Shown piece by piece: positions 16,015-25,576 of a DNA stretch of 64,000 bases. Source of the DNA: CBDCUI01 sp965223115 (GTDB lineage Bacteria; Pseudomonadota; Gammaproteobacteria; UBA4575); assembly GCA_965223115.1 (NCBI GenBank), contig OZ244982.1:1426001-1490000 (forward strand), in the 5' to 3' direction. The notes under the pieces are model-generated. The model was given only the letters and a program-made list of their open reading frames with translations, did not search any database and was not told the origin of the DNA. The translations under genes were made by a program, and so were the position numbers. Position 1 is the stretch's first letter. Every line of letters begins with the position of its first letter.

Positions 16015-18723
16015 CTACCACTCGATGCGCTCTAGACCATCAAAATTAACTTCACTTCCATCATCAAATGTAATTGTTCCTGTAACATCTGATCCTAAAT
16101 CAACAAATCCAGCAGCAACATCATAATTAACTTCACTACCATTGACCGTAATTGTCCATGGATCAGAAGGATCTGGCATAGAAGAAATGTCTACATCTAA
16201 ATTGACAACATCAGTCCAACCACCGCCATTACCACCACTAAAGGAATCACTATCACCAAGTGCTTCAAATATAAAAATATCATCTCCAGCCCCACCAACT
16301 GCAACATCATCTCCTGCACCGCCGACGAGTAAGTCATTTCCATCGCCACCACTTAATGAATCATTGCCAATACCGCCATAAATCTGATCATCACCAGCAT
16401 CACCATTTAGTGTGTCGTTACCACTACCACCCATAATCAAATCATGCCCATCACCACCAGAAACCACATCATTACCATCTCTAGCTACAATTACATTGTC
16501 ATTAGCATCACCTGTTATATTATCAGTACCTAAAGTTCCAAATAGAGGACCATCAAGAGTTTCAAAATTGATATCGATATCCTGTGTTACCGTATTGCTA
16601 TCGCCGCCAACTGCTTCAGTTGCAGTTGCAGAAACAGTTAAAGACACTGTACCACTTGTTGTAGCAGATGGTACTAGTTGTAATCCATCTATATCACCTG
16701 GATCTATAGACCAAACACCACCACCTAAGTCTGTGCCCGCACTTAAGCTTGCATCTGTAGGCACGCCTGATATTTCTATTGCTAATGACTCAGACCCATC
16801 AGTATCAGCTAACGTGATATTCAAGTTTAAATCTACAGGCCGGGTATCAATTGTACTTCCATTAATTTGTAAGTTGTCTACCAATAAACTTGAATCAACT
16901 TGCTGGTCATTTGTATTCATCATGGCAAAACCAAGATCTAATACACCGTCTTGTGTTGCTGTAAATGTAAATGTTTGCCAACCTAAAGAACCTGGATTTC
17001 CTAAGTCCGATGATTGAGCCAGCACTTGAGGAGTTCCATCAATTGTTACGACTACAAAATCATCGAAACCACTTGCAATATCACTTGCAGTTTCAGCATT
17101 ATAGAAATTCCAATCAAATGTAATGACATCACCTTCTTTAACAGCAATTGCTGTTTGCATTGACGAACCATCTGTTGCGTTTCCAGGCGATAGCACATCT
17201 AATGATCCGGCTGATAAACCCAACTCTGTCTCTATTTGTGCTTGAGATGCTCCATTTGCTAATAATTGAGCCAATTGCGCACCTTCTGTTGGCGCTTGTC
17301 CTTGAAATGCATTCTGATTATTCACTGTACCAAGGATATCTACATTCCCAAGCCCGCCTTCGAAATTTGTAACAGGATTTTGAAAATGTGTAATAGTATT
17401 AGGACCTACTAATAATGGTGCATCAGCTACAGCATCAACATTAACATCTATTGAATTTGTATAGGAATGTGTTACACCATGCTCAATTACATCTGTCTGT
17501 ATATTTAAAGAGAAATCTGAATCGCTATTATTTGGAGGTGTTAACGTTAACCCCGAAAGCTCAGATTGATCCAATGACCAACTACCATCGCCATTTTCAG
17601 TACCTGCCGATAATGTCGCACCACTTGGTACACCAGTGATTGTTACTGTTACTGCTGCACCTGGTTCAACATTCGATAACTGAATATTAAGTGCTATTGC
17701 TGTATCTTCATTACCACTTACATTTACAGTATTAACTATTGCACCTTCATTTATATCTTCAACTACAATGTTGAACGTTTGCGCAGAACTCGATCCATCA
17801 CTCGACGTCGCCGTCACTTCAATCTGCATCGTGCTCGAACTCTCAAAGTCCAGTACGCTCGGATCCGCTACCGTCACTTCACCCGTCACGCTATCGATCG
17901 CAAACGCACCCCCCGCGTCATCGCTTAAACTGTAACTCACCGTGTCACTCGCATCCGCATCACTCGCCAATGCCGTCACACCTACAACATCGCCTACATT
18001 CGCACTCTCGTTAATACTGTTCGCACTCGCATCACTGTCACTCACCGGACCAATGCTAAATTCACTATTGTCATCGCTGATCGCAATGTTGAACGTTTGC
18101 GCAGAACTCGATCCATCACTCGACGTCGCCGTCACTTCAATCTGCATCGTGCTCGAACTCTCAAAGTCCAGTACGCTCGGATCCGCTACCGTCACTTCAC
18201 CCGTCACGCTATCGATCGCAAACGCACCCCCCGCGTCATCGCTTAAACTGTAACTCACCGTGTCACTCGCATCCGCATCACTCGCCAATGCCGTCACACC
18301 TACAACATCGCCTACATTCGCACTCTCGTTAATACTGTTCGCACTCGCATCACTGTCACTCACCGGACCAATGCTAAATTCACTATTGTCATCGCTGATC
18401 GCAATGTTGAACGTTTGCGCAGAACTCGATCCATCACTCGACGTCGCCGTCACTTCAATCTGCATCGTGCTCGAACTCTCAAAGTCCAGTACGCTCGGAT
18501 CCGCTACCGTCACTTCACCCGTCACGCTATCGATCGCAAACGCACCCCCCGCGTCATCGCTTAAACTGTAACTCACCGTGTCACTCGCATCCGCATCACT
18601 CGCCAATGCCGTCACACCTACAACATCGCGGTAGCGGATCCGAGCGTACTGGACTTTGAGAGTTCGAGCACGATGCAGATTGAAGTGACGGCGACGTCGA
18701 GTGATGGATCGAGTTCTGCGCAA
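16015..18723 (-). CDS. RTX adhesin, C-terminal part (broken gene)
   Basis: C-terminal end of a giant type I-secreted adhesin. Genuine sequence begins at 18629; codons upstream to the ATG at 18723 are antisense to the inverted repeat block. From N to C: 2.7 cadherin-like 106-aa repeats (18629-17766); two further Ig/cadherin-like domains; a jelly-roll-like domain around VITFDWNFYNAE; another beta domain; then RTX calcium nonapeptides GGxGxDxxx (for example GGSGNDTLN, GGIGNDSLS, GGAGDDVAV); and a non-cleaved C-terminal secretion signal ending LERIEW. No signal peptide is needed in this class. The adjacent HlyD and ABC genes are its likely exporter. In the present arrangement it lacks its own start and would not be expressed as a functional adhesin. 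Confidence 0.85.
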   Translation of the reverse strand: MRRTRSITRRRRHFNLHRARTLKVQYARIRYRDVVGVTALASDADASDTVSYSLSDDAGGAFAIDSVTGEVTVADPSVLDFESSSTMQIEVTATSSDGSSSAQTFNIAISDDNSEFSIGPVSDSDASANSINESANVGDVVGVTALASDADASDTVSYSLSDDAGGAFAIDSVTGEVTVADPSVLDFESSSTMQIEVTATSSDGSSSAQTFNIAISDDNSEFSIGPVSDSDASANSINESANVGDVVGVTALASDADASDTVSYSLSDDAGGAFAIDSVTGEVTVADPSVLDFESSSTMQIEVTATSSDGSSSAQTFNIVVEDINEGAIVNTVNVSGNEDTAIALNIQLSNVEPGAAVTVTITGVPSGATLSAGTENGDGSWSLDQSELSGLTLTPPNNSDSDFSLNIQTDVIEHGVTHSYTNSIDVNVDAVADAPLLVGPNTITHFQNPVTNFEGGLGNVDILGTVNNQNAFQGQAPTEGAQLAQLLANGASQAQIETELGLSAGSLDVLSPGNATDGSSMQTAIAVKEGDVITFDWNFYNAETASDIASGFDDFVVVTIDGTPQVLAQSSDLGNPGSLGWQTFTFTATQDGVLDLGFAMMNTNDQQVDSSLLVDNLQINGSTIDTRPVDLNLNITLADTDGSESLAIEISGVPTDASLSAGTDLGGGVWSIDPGDIDGLQLVPSATTSGTVSLTVSATATEAVGGDSNTVTQDIDINFETLDGPLFGTLGTDNITGDANDNVIVARDGNDVVSGGDGHDLIMGGSGNDTLNGDAGDDQIYGGIGNDSLSGGDGNDLLVGGAGDDVAVGGAGDDIFIFEALGDSDSFSGGNGGGWTDVVNLDVDISSMPDPSDPWTITVNGSEVNYDVAAGFVDLGSDVTGTITFDDGSEVNFDGLERIEW

Positions 18724-21700
18724 ACGTTCAACATTGCGATCAGCGATGACAATAGTGAATTTAGCATTGGTCCGGTGAGTGACAGTGATGCGAGTGCGAA
18801 CAGTATTAACGAGAGTGCGAATGTAGGCGATGTTGTAGGTGTGACGGCATTGGCGAGTGATGCGGATGCGAGTGACACGGTGAGTTACAGTTTAAGCGAT
18901 GACGCGGGGGGTGCGTTTGCGATCGATAGCGTGACGGGTGAAGTGACGGTAGCGGATCCGAGCGTACTGGACTTTGAGAGTTCGAGCACGATGCAGATTG
19001 AAGTGACGGCGACGTCGAGTGATGGATCGAGTTCTGCGCAAACGTTCAACATTGCGATCAGCGATGACAATAGTGAATTTAGCATTGGTCCGGTGAGTGA
19101 CAGTGATGCGAGTGCGAACAGTATTAACGAGAGTGCGAATGTAGGCGATGTTGTAGGTGTGACGGCATTGGCGAGTGATGCGGATGCGAGTGACACGGTG
19201 AGTTACAGTTTAAGCGATGACGCGGGGGGTGCGTTTGCGATCGATAGCGTGACGGGTGAAGTGACGGTAGCGGATCCGAGCGTACTGGACTTTGAGAGTT
19301 CGAGCACGATGCAGATTGAAGTGACGGCGACGTCGAGTGATGGATCGAGTTCTGCGCAAACGTTCAACATTGCGATCAGCGATGACAATAGTGAATTTAG
19401 CATTGGTCCGGTGAGTGACAGTGATGCGAGTGCGAACAGTATTAACGAGAGTGCGAATGTAGGCGATGTTGTAGGTGTGACGGCATTGGCGAGTGATGCG
19501 GATGCGAGTGACACGGTGAGTTACAGTTTAAGCGATGACGCGGGGGGTGCGTTTGCGATCGATAGCGTGACGGGTGAAGTGACGGTAGCGGATCCGAGCG
19601 TACTGGACTTTGAGAGTTCGAGCACGATGCAGATTGAAGTGACGGCGACGTCGAGTGATGGATCGAGTTCTGCGCAAACGTTCAACATTGCGATCAGCGA
19701 TGACAATAGTGAATTTAGCATTGGTCCGGTGAGTGACAGTGATGCGAGTGCGAACAGTATTAACGAGAGTGCGAATGTAGGCGATGTTGTAGGTGTGACG
19801 GCATTGGCGAGTGATGCGGATGCGAGTGACACGGTGAGTTACAGTTTAAGCGATGACGCGGGGGGTGCGTTTGCGATCGATAGCGTGACGGGTGAAGTGA
19901 CGGTAGCGGATCCGAGCGTACTGGACTTTGAGAGTTCGAGCACGATGCAGATTGAAGTGACGGCGACGTCGAGTGATGGATCGAGTTCTGCGCAAACGTT
20001 CAACATTGCGATCAGCGATGACAATAGTGAATTTAGCATTGGTCCGGTGAGTGACAGTGATGCGAGTGCGAACAGTATTAACGAGAGTGCGAATGTAGGC
20101 GATGTTGTAGGTGTGACGGCATTGGCGAGTGATGCGGATGCGAGTGACACGGTGAGTTACAGTTTAAGCGATGACGCGGGGGGTGCGTTTGCGATCGATA
20201 GCGTGACGGGTGAAGTGACGGTAGCGGATCCGAGCGTACTGGACTTTGAGAGTTCGAGCACGATGCAGATTGAAGTGACGGCGACGTCGAGTGATGGATC
20301 GAGTTCTGCGCAAACGTTCAACATTGCGATCAGCGATGACAATAGTGAATTTAGCATTGGTCCGGTGAGTGACAGTGATGCGAGTGCGAACAGTATTAAC
20401 GAGAGTGCGAATGTAGGCGATGTTGTAGGTGTGACGGCATTGGCGAGTGATGCGGATGCGAGTGACACGGTGAGTTACAGTTTAAGCGATGACGCGGGGG
20501 GTGCGTTTGCGATCGATAGCGTGACGGGTGAAGTGACGGTAGCGGATCCGAGCGTACTGGACTTTGAGAGTTCGAGCACGATGCAGATTGAAGTGACGGC
20601 GACGTCGAGTGATGGATCGAGTTCTGCGCAAACGTTCAACATTGCGATCAGCGATGACAATAGTGAATTTAGCATTGGTCCGGTGAGTGACAGTGATGCG
20701 AGTGCGAACAGTATTAACGAGAGTGCGAATGTAGGCGATGTTGTAGGTGTGACGGCATTGGCGAGTGATGCGGATGCGAGTGACACGGTGAGTTACAGTT
20801 TAAGCGATGACGCGGGGGGTGCGTTTGCGATCGATAGCGTGACGGGTGAAGTGACGGTAGCGGATCCGAGCGTACTGGACTTTGAGAGTTCGAGCACGAT
20901 GCAGATTGAAGTGACGGCGACGTCGAGTGATGGATCGAGTTCTGCGCAAACGTTCAACATTGCGATCAGCGATGACAATAGTGAATTTAGCATTGGTCCG
21001 GTGAGTGACAGTGATGCGAGTGCGAACAGTATTAACGAGAGTGCGAATGTAGGCGATGTTGTAGGTGTGACGGCATTGGCGAGTGATGCGGATGCGAGTG
21101 ACACGGTGAGTTACAGTTTAAGCGATGACGCGGGGGGTGCGTTTGCGATCGATAGCGTGACGGGTGAAGTGACGGTAGCGGATCCGAGCGTACTGGACTT
21201 TGAGAGTTCGAGCACGATGCAGATTGAAGTGACGGCGACGTCGAGTGATGGATCGAGTTCTGCGCAAACGTTCAACATTGCGATCAGCGATGACAATAGT
21301 GAATTTAGCATTGGTCCGGTGAGTGACAGTGATGCGAGTGCGAACAGTATTAACGAGAGTGCGAATGTAGGCGATGTTGTAGGTGTGACGGCATTGGCGA
21401 GTGATGCGGATGCGAGTGACACGGTGAGTTACAGTTTAAGCGATGACGCGGGGGGTGCGTTTGCGATCGATAGCGTGACGGGTGAAGTGACGGTAGCGGA
21501 TCCGAGCGTACTGGACTTTGAGAGTTCGAGCACGATGCAGATTGAAGTGACGGCGACGTCGAGTGATGGATCGAGTTCTGCGCAAACGTTCAACATTGCG
21601 ATCAGCGATGACAATAGTGAATTTAGCATTGGTCCGGTGAGTGACAGTGATGCGAGTGCGAACAGTATTAACGAGAGTGCGAATGTAGGCGATGTTGTAG

Positions 21701-23106
21701 GTGTGACGGCATTGGCGAGTGATGCGGATGCGAGTGACACGGTGAGTTACAGTTTAAGCGATGACGCGGGGGGTGCGTTTGCGATCGATAGCGTGACGGG
21801 TGAAGTGACGGTAGCGGATCCGAGCGTACTGGACTTTGAGAGTTCGAGCACGATGCAGATTGAAGTGACGGCGACGTCGAGTGATGGATCGAGTTCTGCG
21901 CAAACGTTCAACATTGCGATCAGCGATGACAATAGTGAATTTAGCATTGGTCCGGTGAGTGACAGTGATGCGAGTGCGAACAGTATTAACGAGAGTGCGA
22001 ATGTAGGCGATGTTGTAGGTGTGACGGCATTGGCGAGTGATGCGGATGCGAGTGACACGGTGAGTTACAGTTTAAGCGATGACGCGGGGGGTGCGTTTGC
22101 GATCGATAGCGTGACGGGTGAAGTGACGGTAGCGGATCCGAGCGTACTGGACTTTGAGAGTTCGAGCACGATGCAGATTGAAGTGACGGCGACGTCGAGT
22201 GATGGATCGAGTTCTGCGCAAACGTTCAACATTGCGATCAGCGATGACAATAGTGAATTTAGCATTGGTCCGGTGAGTGACAGTGATGCGAGTGCGAACA
22301 GTATTAACGAGAGTGCGAATGTAGGCGATGTTGTAGGTGTGACGGCATTGGCGAGTGATGCGGATGCGAGTGACACGGTGAGTTACAGTTTAAGCGATGA
22401 CGCGGGGGGTGCGTTTGCGATCGATAGCGTGACGGGTGAAGTGACGGTAGCGGATCCGAGCGTACTGGACTTTGAGAGTTCGAGCACGATGCAGATTGAA
22501 GTGACGGCGACGTCGAGTGATGGATCGAGTTCTGCGCAAACGTTCAACATTGCGATCAGCGATGACAATAGTGAATTTAGCATTGGTCCGGTGAGTGACA
22601 GTGATGCGAGTGCGAACAGTATTAACGAGAGTGCGAATGTAGGCGATGTTGTAGGTGTGACGGCATTGGCGAGTGATGCGGATGCGAGTGACACGGTGAG
22701 TTACAGTTTAAGCGATGACGCGGGGGGTGCGTTTGCGATCGATAGCGTGACGGGTGAAGTGACGGTAGCGGATCCGAGCGTACTGGACTTTGAGAGTTCG
22801 AGCACGATGCAGATTGAAGTGACGGCGACGTCGAGTGATGGATCGAGTTCTGCGCAAACGTTCAACATTGCGATCAGCGATGACAATAGTGAATTTAGAA
22901 CTTGATCCGGTGACTCGACAGTCGATGTCGAGTGCGAACAGTATTAACGAGACTGCAAAGTCCAGTACGCTCGGATCCGCTACCGTCACTTCACCCGTCA
23001 CGCTATCGATCGCAAACGCACCCCCCGCGTCATCGCTTAAACTGTAACTCACCGTGTCACTCGCATCCGCATCACTCGCCAATGCCGTCACACCTACAAC
23101 ATCGCC
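17766..23106. repeat. 318-bp tandem repeat array with internal inversion
   Basis: About 16.8 copies of a 318-bp unit (106 codons). Three segments: 17766-18629 (2.7 copies, minus sense), 18630-22956 (13.6 copies, plus sense) and 22957-23106 (0.5 copy, minus sense). Copies look identical base for base by eye. The units are G+C rich, with GCG, GTG and AGC codons unlike the AT-rich flanks of the same gene. The left junction is clean, with at most 1 bp of microhomology. The right junction is preceded by a scrambled partial unit at 22899-22956 with a net gain of 4 bp. The outer and inner segments form a long inverted repeat with almost no spacer. Confidence 0.9.
18673..22905 (+). pseudogene. Inverted internal part of the adhesin: 13 cadherin-like repeats
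   Basis: A plus-strand frame of 1410 aa built only of identical 106-aa cadherin-like repeats, each with LDFESSSTM, the calcium-type SDDNSEF, DADASDTVSYSL and GGAFAIDSVTGEVT. It has no ribosome-binding site, and its first methionine is an internal residue of the repeat. It has no secretion signal and stops where the repeat becomes scrambled (EFRT then TGA at 22903-22905). It is therefore read as the middle of the minus-strand adhesin placed in reverse, not as an independent gene. Confidence 0.7.
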
Positions 23107-23682
23107 AACAGAGGAAGTTTCATTGACACTATTATCTGTTGCATCGGCATCTACTACTGGACTTAAATTTGAATTGACAGAAGTGTCATTATCATTAGGA
23201 TCAAGATTAGCACCTGGAGAACCATTTGTTGTAAATGGCGCGTTGTATTCATTGAATGCAGGTGTTGGATTAAGCTGTGTCGCGGCAAACGTATCAGAGG
23301 TATCTATATTTGCATCATTTGTACTAGGGAAAGTTATGCTGTTAGTGTTCGAATTATTTGCTGAATTAGAATTTGAATCAAAATTAGAATATTCAGGATT
23401 TGGACTATCATTTAGATCAGCAGCTTTATCATTAATAGAATCTATTTGCCTTAGAGCAAGACTCTCATCTGGATGAAAAGCCGCTGGCTCTGATGTATCT
23501 TCTTCACTAATATGTTCTGGGCGTGTGGTATCACCCATAAAAATGTTTTGCTTAAAGAGTTCTTCACGTGGCGTTTCTACATTAACATTATCTTGGTAGA
23601 GCTCTTCTAGAGCTTTTTCATCACCAACTTTATTGTTAATTAACTTATCAGCCCACTGTTTAAAAACGTCAAAAACAGCCAT
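22708..23682 (-). CDS. RTX adhesin, N-terminal part (broken gene)
   Basis: Start of the giant adhesin. The ATG at 23682 has an AAGGA ribosome-binding site 9-10 nt upstream. Residues 1-190 are hydrophilic and acidic, rich in N, S and D, without a signal peptide, as expected for type I export. About residue 193 the first cadherin-like repeat begins (GDVVGVTALASD) and continues to VLDF at 22957. Beyond 22957 the frame reads the antisense of the inverted block (basic RTRSITRRRR) and is not real protein. No LapA-like retention module or di-alanine LapG cleavage motif was seen in the N-terminus. Confidence 0.8.
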   Translation of the reverse strand: MAVFDVFKQWADKLINNKVGDEKALEELYQDNVNVETPREELFKQNIFMGDTTRPEHISEEDTSEPAAFHPDESLALRQIDSINDKAADLNDSPNPEYSNFDSNSNSANNSNTNSITFPSTNDANIDTSDTFAATQLNPTPAFNEYNAPFTTNGSPGANLDPNDNDTSVNSNLSPVVDADATDNSVNETSSVGDVVGVTALASDADASDTVSYSLSDDAGGAFAIDSVTGEVTVADPSVLDFAVSLILFALDIDCRVTGSSSKFTIVIADRNVERLRRTRSITRRRRHFNLHRARTLKVQYARIRYRHFTRHAIDRKRTPRVIA

Positions 23683-23733
23683 GATTTAACATCCTTGTAT
23701 AATTGATATTCAAAATACGTACTTACCCGCATA

Positions 23734-23899
23734 AAGACTTCGGCACAAAGTCTTAAAAATTTAGAGGAAATACCAATAATTATTGTAAATTGTGATGTGG
23801 TTCGTAATTTGAACCGTAAAATCTATGTTGATTGAGATAGATGTTGTTATTTAATGATGTATAGACAGATAATAACCTTCTTTCTAATATGGTTATTAT
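23734..23899. promoter_or_regulatory. Three dyads in the adhesin upstream region
   Basis: The 297-bp gap between the GAF-MarR gene and the adhesin start contains three inverted repeats: AAGACTT/AAGTCTT at 23734-23754 (7-bp arms, 7-bp loop, within the likely leader), GGTTC/GAACC at 23799-23815, and ATAATAACC/GGTTATTAT at 23869-23899 (9-bp perfect arms, 13-bp spacer). Any could be an operator. None has a T tract typical of a terminator. The region should hold the adhesin promoter, but I cannot place it with confidence. Confidence 0.35.
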
Positions 23900-23979
23900 G
23901 ATGAAATTAAGAATTGAGAACAGCCTGTATTTTGTAGCCTATATAAAATAATTAACTTAGATCATATAGAGTCTTAGAA

Positions 23980-24855
23980 TTATAGAAGCCCTAATTTGTC
24001 AACCACTTGATCACCTAGTCTTTTTCCATAATGCCAAATGTCTCTTCCTTCTTCTTTACATTCTAATTTTACAAGTCTTCTATCACAGTTCTCGACACTA
24101 CGCATTCTTTTAATTAGGCCTTTGGCTTCTAGTAACTCTAAAATTTTTGAAACTTGAGAACTTGCAAGCCCTAATTGTTTTCCTATGAAAGTAGGTGTTG
24201 CAAAACTGGATTGCACTACTATATCCAGTATTTTCCATTCCGTTAGATTGATCCCTTTTCTTTTAAGCAGTTCACCCATCTCATCAAATACTTTATATGT
24301 AACACTAGATGCAATTGCTACATCATTAATACTAAAATTATTAACGATATTAACTTCCTTTAGCATCTCATCAATCATTGTCCCTAAATCTATTAGCAAA
24401 TTTCGTTCCTTTTGAGATGCTAGACGTGGTTTTACATCCATAATGCATAGTGTTCCAATATTCGCTTTTGACTGGGTCTGTAAAATAAACCCTAAATAGT
24501 ATCGAATATTTGGTTTATTAATTACTAGAGGGTTGTCCTCAAATCTTGGATCTAATTTAGTATCAGGAATTTCAAAAACCCTTGAATGAACATCATTAGT
24601 TATATCTTGACAAATTGCATGTCCACAAATAGATGTGGACCGAGGAGTTTCAACAACCTCCACACCTTGAGTAGACTTAAACCACACACGATCTTTATCA
24701 ATAAAGCAAAGCGTCGACATAGGAACATTAAATAGATGAGATGCCACACGAGTGACGCGCTCGTATACTTCTTCAGGCTTGGTATCTAAAATTTTTAAAC
24801 AATAAAGCGCTCGAAGACGATCAACTTCATTTTTTGGCAATGGTGCAAGCTTCAC
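23980..24855 (-). CDS. GAF-MarR fusion transcriptional regulator
   Basis: A 291-aa predicted DNA-binding sensor. Residues about 20-170 form a GAF domain of the type that begins LDTKPEEVYERVTRVA and continues VPMSTLCFIDKDRVWFKS and SICGHAI. Residues about 180-290 form a MarR-type winged helix: LTEWKILDIVVQ, then TPTFIGKQLGLASSQVSKIL as recognition region, then RRLVKLECKEEGRD as wing. The two domains are normally found apart. It lies directly upstream of the adhesin on the same strand, so adhesin control is plausible but unproven. Ligand unknown; the GAF domain could bind a cyclic nucleotide, heme or another small molecule. Confidence 0.85.
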   Translation of the reverse strand: MKLAPLPKNEVDRLRALYCLKILDTKPEEVYERVTRVASHLFNVPMSTLCFIDKDRVWFKSTQGVEVVETPRSTSICGHAICQDITNDVHSRVFEIPDTKLDPRFEDNPLVINKPNIRYYLGFILQTQSKANIGTLCIMDVKPRLASQKERNLLIDLGTMIDEMLKEVNIVNNFSINDVAIASSVTYKVFDEMGELLKRKGINLTEWKILDIVVQSSFATPTFIGKQLGLASSQVSKILELLEAKGLIKRMRSVENCDRRLVKLECKEEGRDIWHYGKRLGDQVVDKLGLL

Positions 24856-25279
24856 AAGAATAATACCTCCACCTCAGTTTATTTTGGTTATCAGCTATTA
24901 CGTAATAACCTTTTTTATATTACCTGCTTTTAATTACATCAATAGTATTAGTTTATAGTATTTATTTTTGATTTTTACAAGTGAAATTTTTGACGCTGTA
25001 TAATACATATATAACTAAATTCCTGAATTTGAGGTATTCAGCCTCCTGAATTTGAGGTATTCAACCATAATAAATTTTAATGTTATTTCATAAAATAAAG
25101 TAAATAAATAGACTAACTTCTTGATAAAGATGGCTATATAAATTTAATTAAAAAAGAATTTTTAAATTTTGAAATTGATTAAGCTTGTAGTTATCAATAT
25201 TTATTTTTAATTAATTTCCTCCCACGTAGTATATGCTCCAATTGAGATTTGCTAAGGGTCTTTTAGCTCTACTACAAAT
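24856..25279. other. Intergenic region between the GAF-MarR gene and the 95-aa gene
   Basis: A very AT-rich 424-bp gap between divergent genes. It holds a TATAAT at 24999-25004 on the plus strand, whose -35 partner is poor, and a 20-bp direct repeat (25021-25063). Both divergent promoters should lie here. Nothing else is supported. Confidence 0.5.
25021..25063. repeat. Two 20-bp direct repeats, each containing a dyad
   Basis: TCCTGAATTTGAGGTATTCA occurs at 25021-25040 and again at 25044-25063, a 23-bp period (about two helical turns). Each copy contains inverted half-sites TGAAT and ATTCA separated by 7 bp. This is the layout of a tandem operator. MarR proteins bind such dyads, and the divergent GAF-MarR gene starts 166 bp away, so autoregulation is a possibility. 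Confidence 0.5.
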
Positions 25280-25567
25280 ATGGATATTGCATTCAAACAT
25301 GCTTTCTCATTTGTATCACAAGATGGATTATGCTCTCCTATTGTGAAAGGACTAATGAGAAAAGACGAATCAGCTGCAATTATTCCTTCTAGCGAAGAAT
25401 CAGTATTACAGGATGTATATAAACTACGTTACTATCGCGCAAAATCAGAAATACGCGAATATACAATCAGTGGTTATCATCTTGATACTCAAAGACCTGT
25501 AAGCAAATGGTTGATCAAACCAATTGTAATCGATCTAAAAAAAGAAACACCTAATAATAAAAAGTAA
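25280..25567 (+). CDS. Hypothetical protein, 95 aa
   Basis: Not recognised. The frame encodes a soluble 95-aa protein with no signal peptide or membrane segment. It has a basic, tyrosine-rich middle (KLRYYRAKSEIREYTISGYH) and a lysine-rich end. The ATG at 25280 has no clear ribosome-binding site; a second methionine at residue 26 is an alternative. It stands alone between the GAF-MarR regulator and tRNA-Lys. It is kept because it is the longest frame in a gap of more than 700 bp and its composition is protein-like. Confidence 0.4.
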   Translation: MDIAFKHAFSFVSQDGLCSPIVKGLMRKDESAAIIPSSEESVLQDVYKLRYYRAKSEIREYTISGYHLDTQRPVSKWLIKPIVIDLKKETPNNKK

Positions 25568-25576
25568 ACGACATTT

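Noticed and set aside
17942..22694. Ladder of 103-residue frames on both strands through the repeat array
   Set aside because: They are antisense shadows of the cadherin-like repeats, ended once per 318-bp unit by the same stop. They share no start signals and have no independent support.
18629..22957. Site-specific invertase switch (Hin/Gin type)
   Set aside because: No matching inverted sites occur at the two junctions, no invertase gene is in the window, and flipping does not restore the frame.
17766..23106. CRISPR-like regular repeats
   Set aside because: The units are 318 bp and contiguous with no unique spacers, and they encode a protein repeat.
22708..23682. LapA-type retention module with LapG cleavage site at the adhesin N-terminus
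   Set aside because: The N-terminal 190 residues are low-complexity and acidic, with no di-alanine cleavage motif that I can recognise.
16015..25567. Mobile element or prophage carrying the adhesin region
   Set aside because: No transposase, integrase, phage gene, target-site duplication or attachment site was found, despite the odd composition of the repeats.
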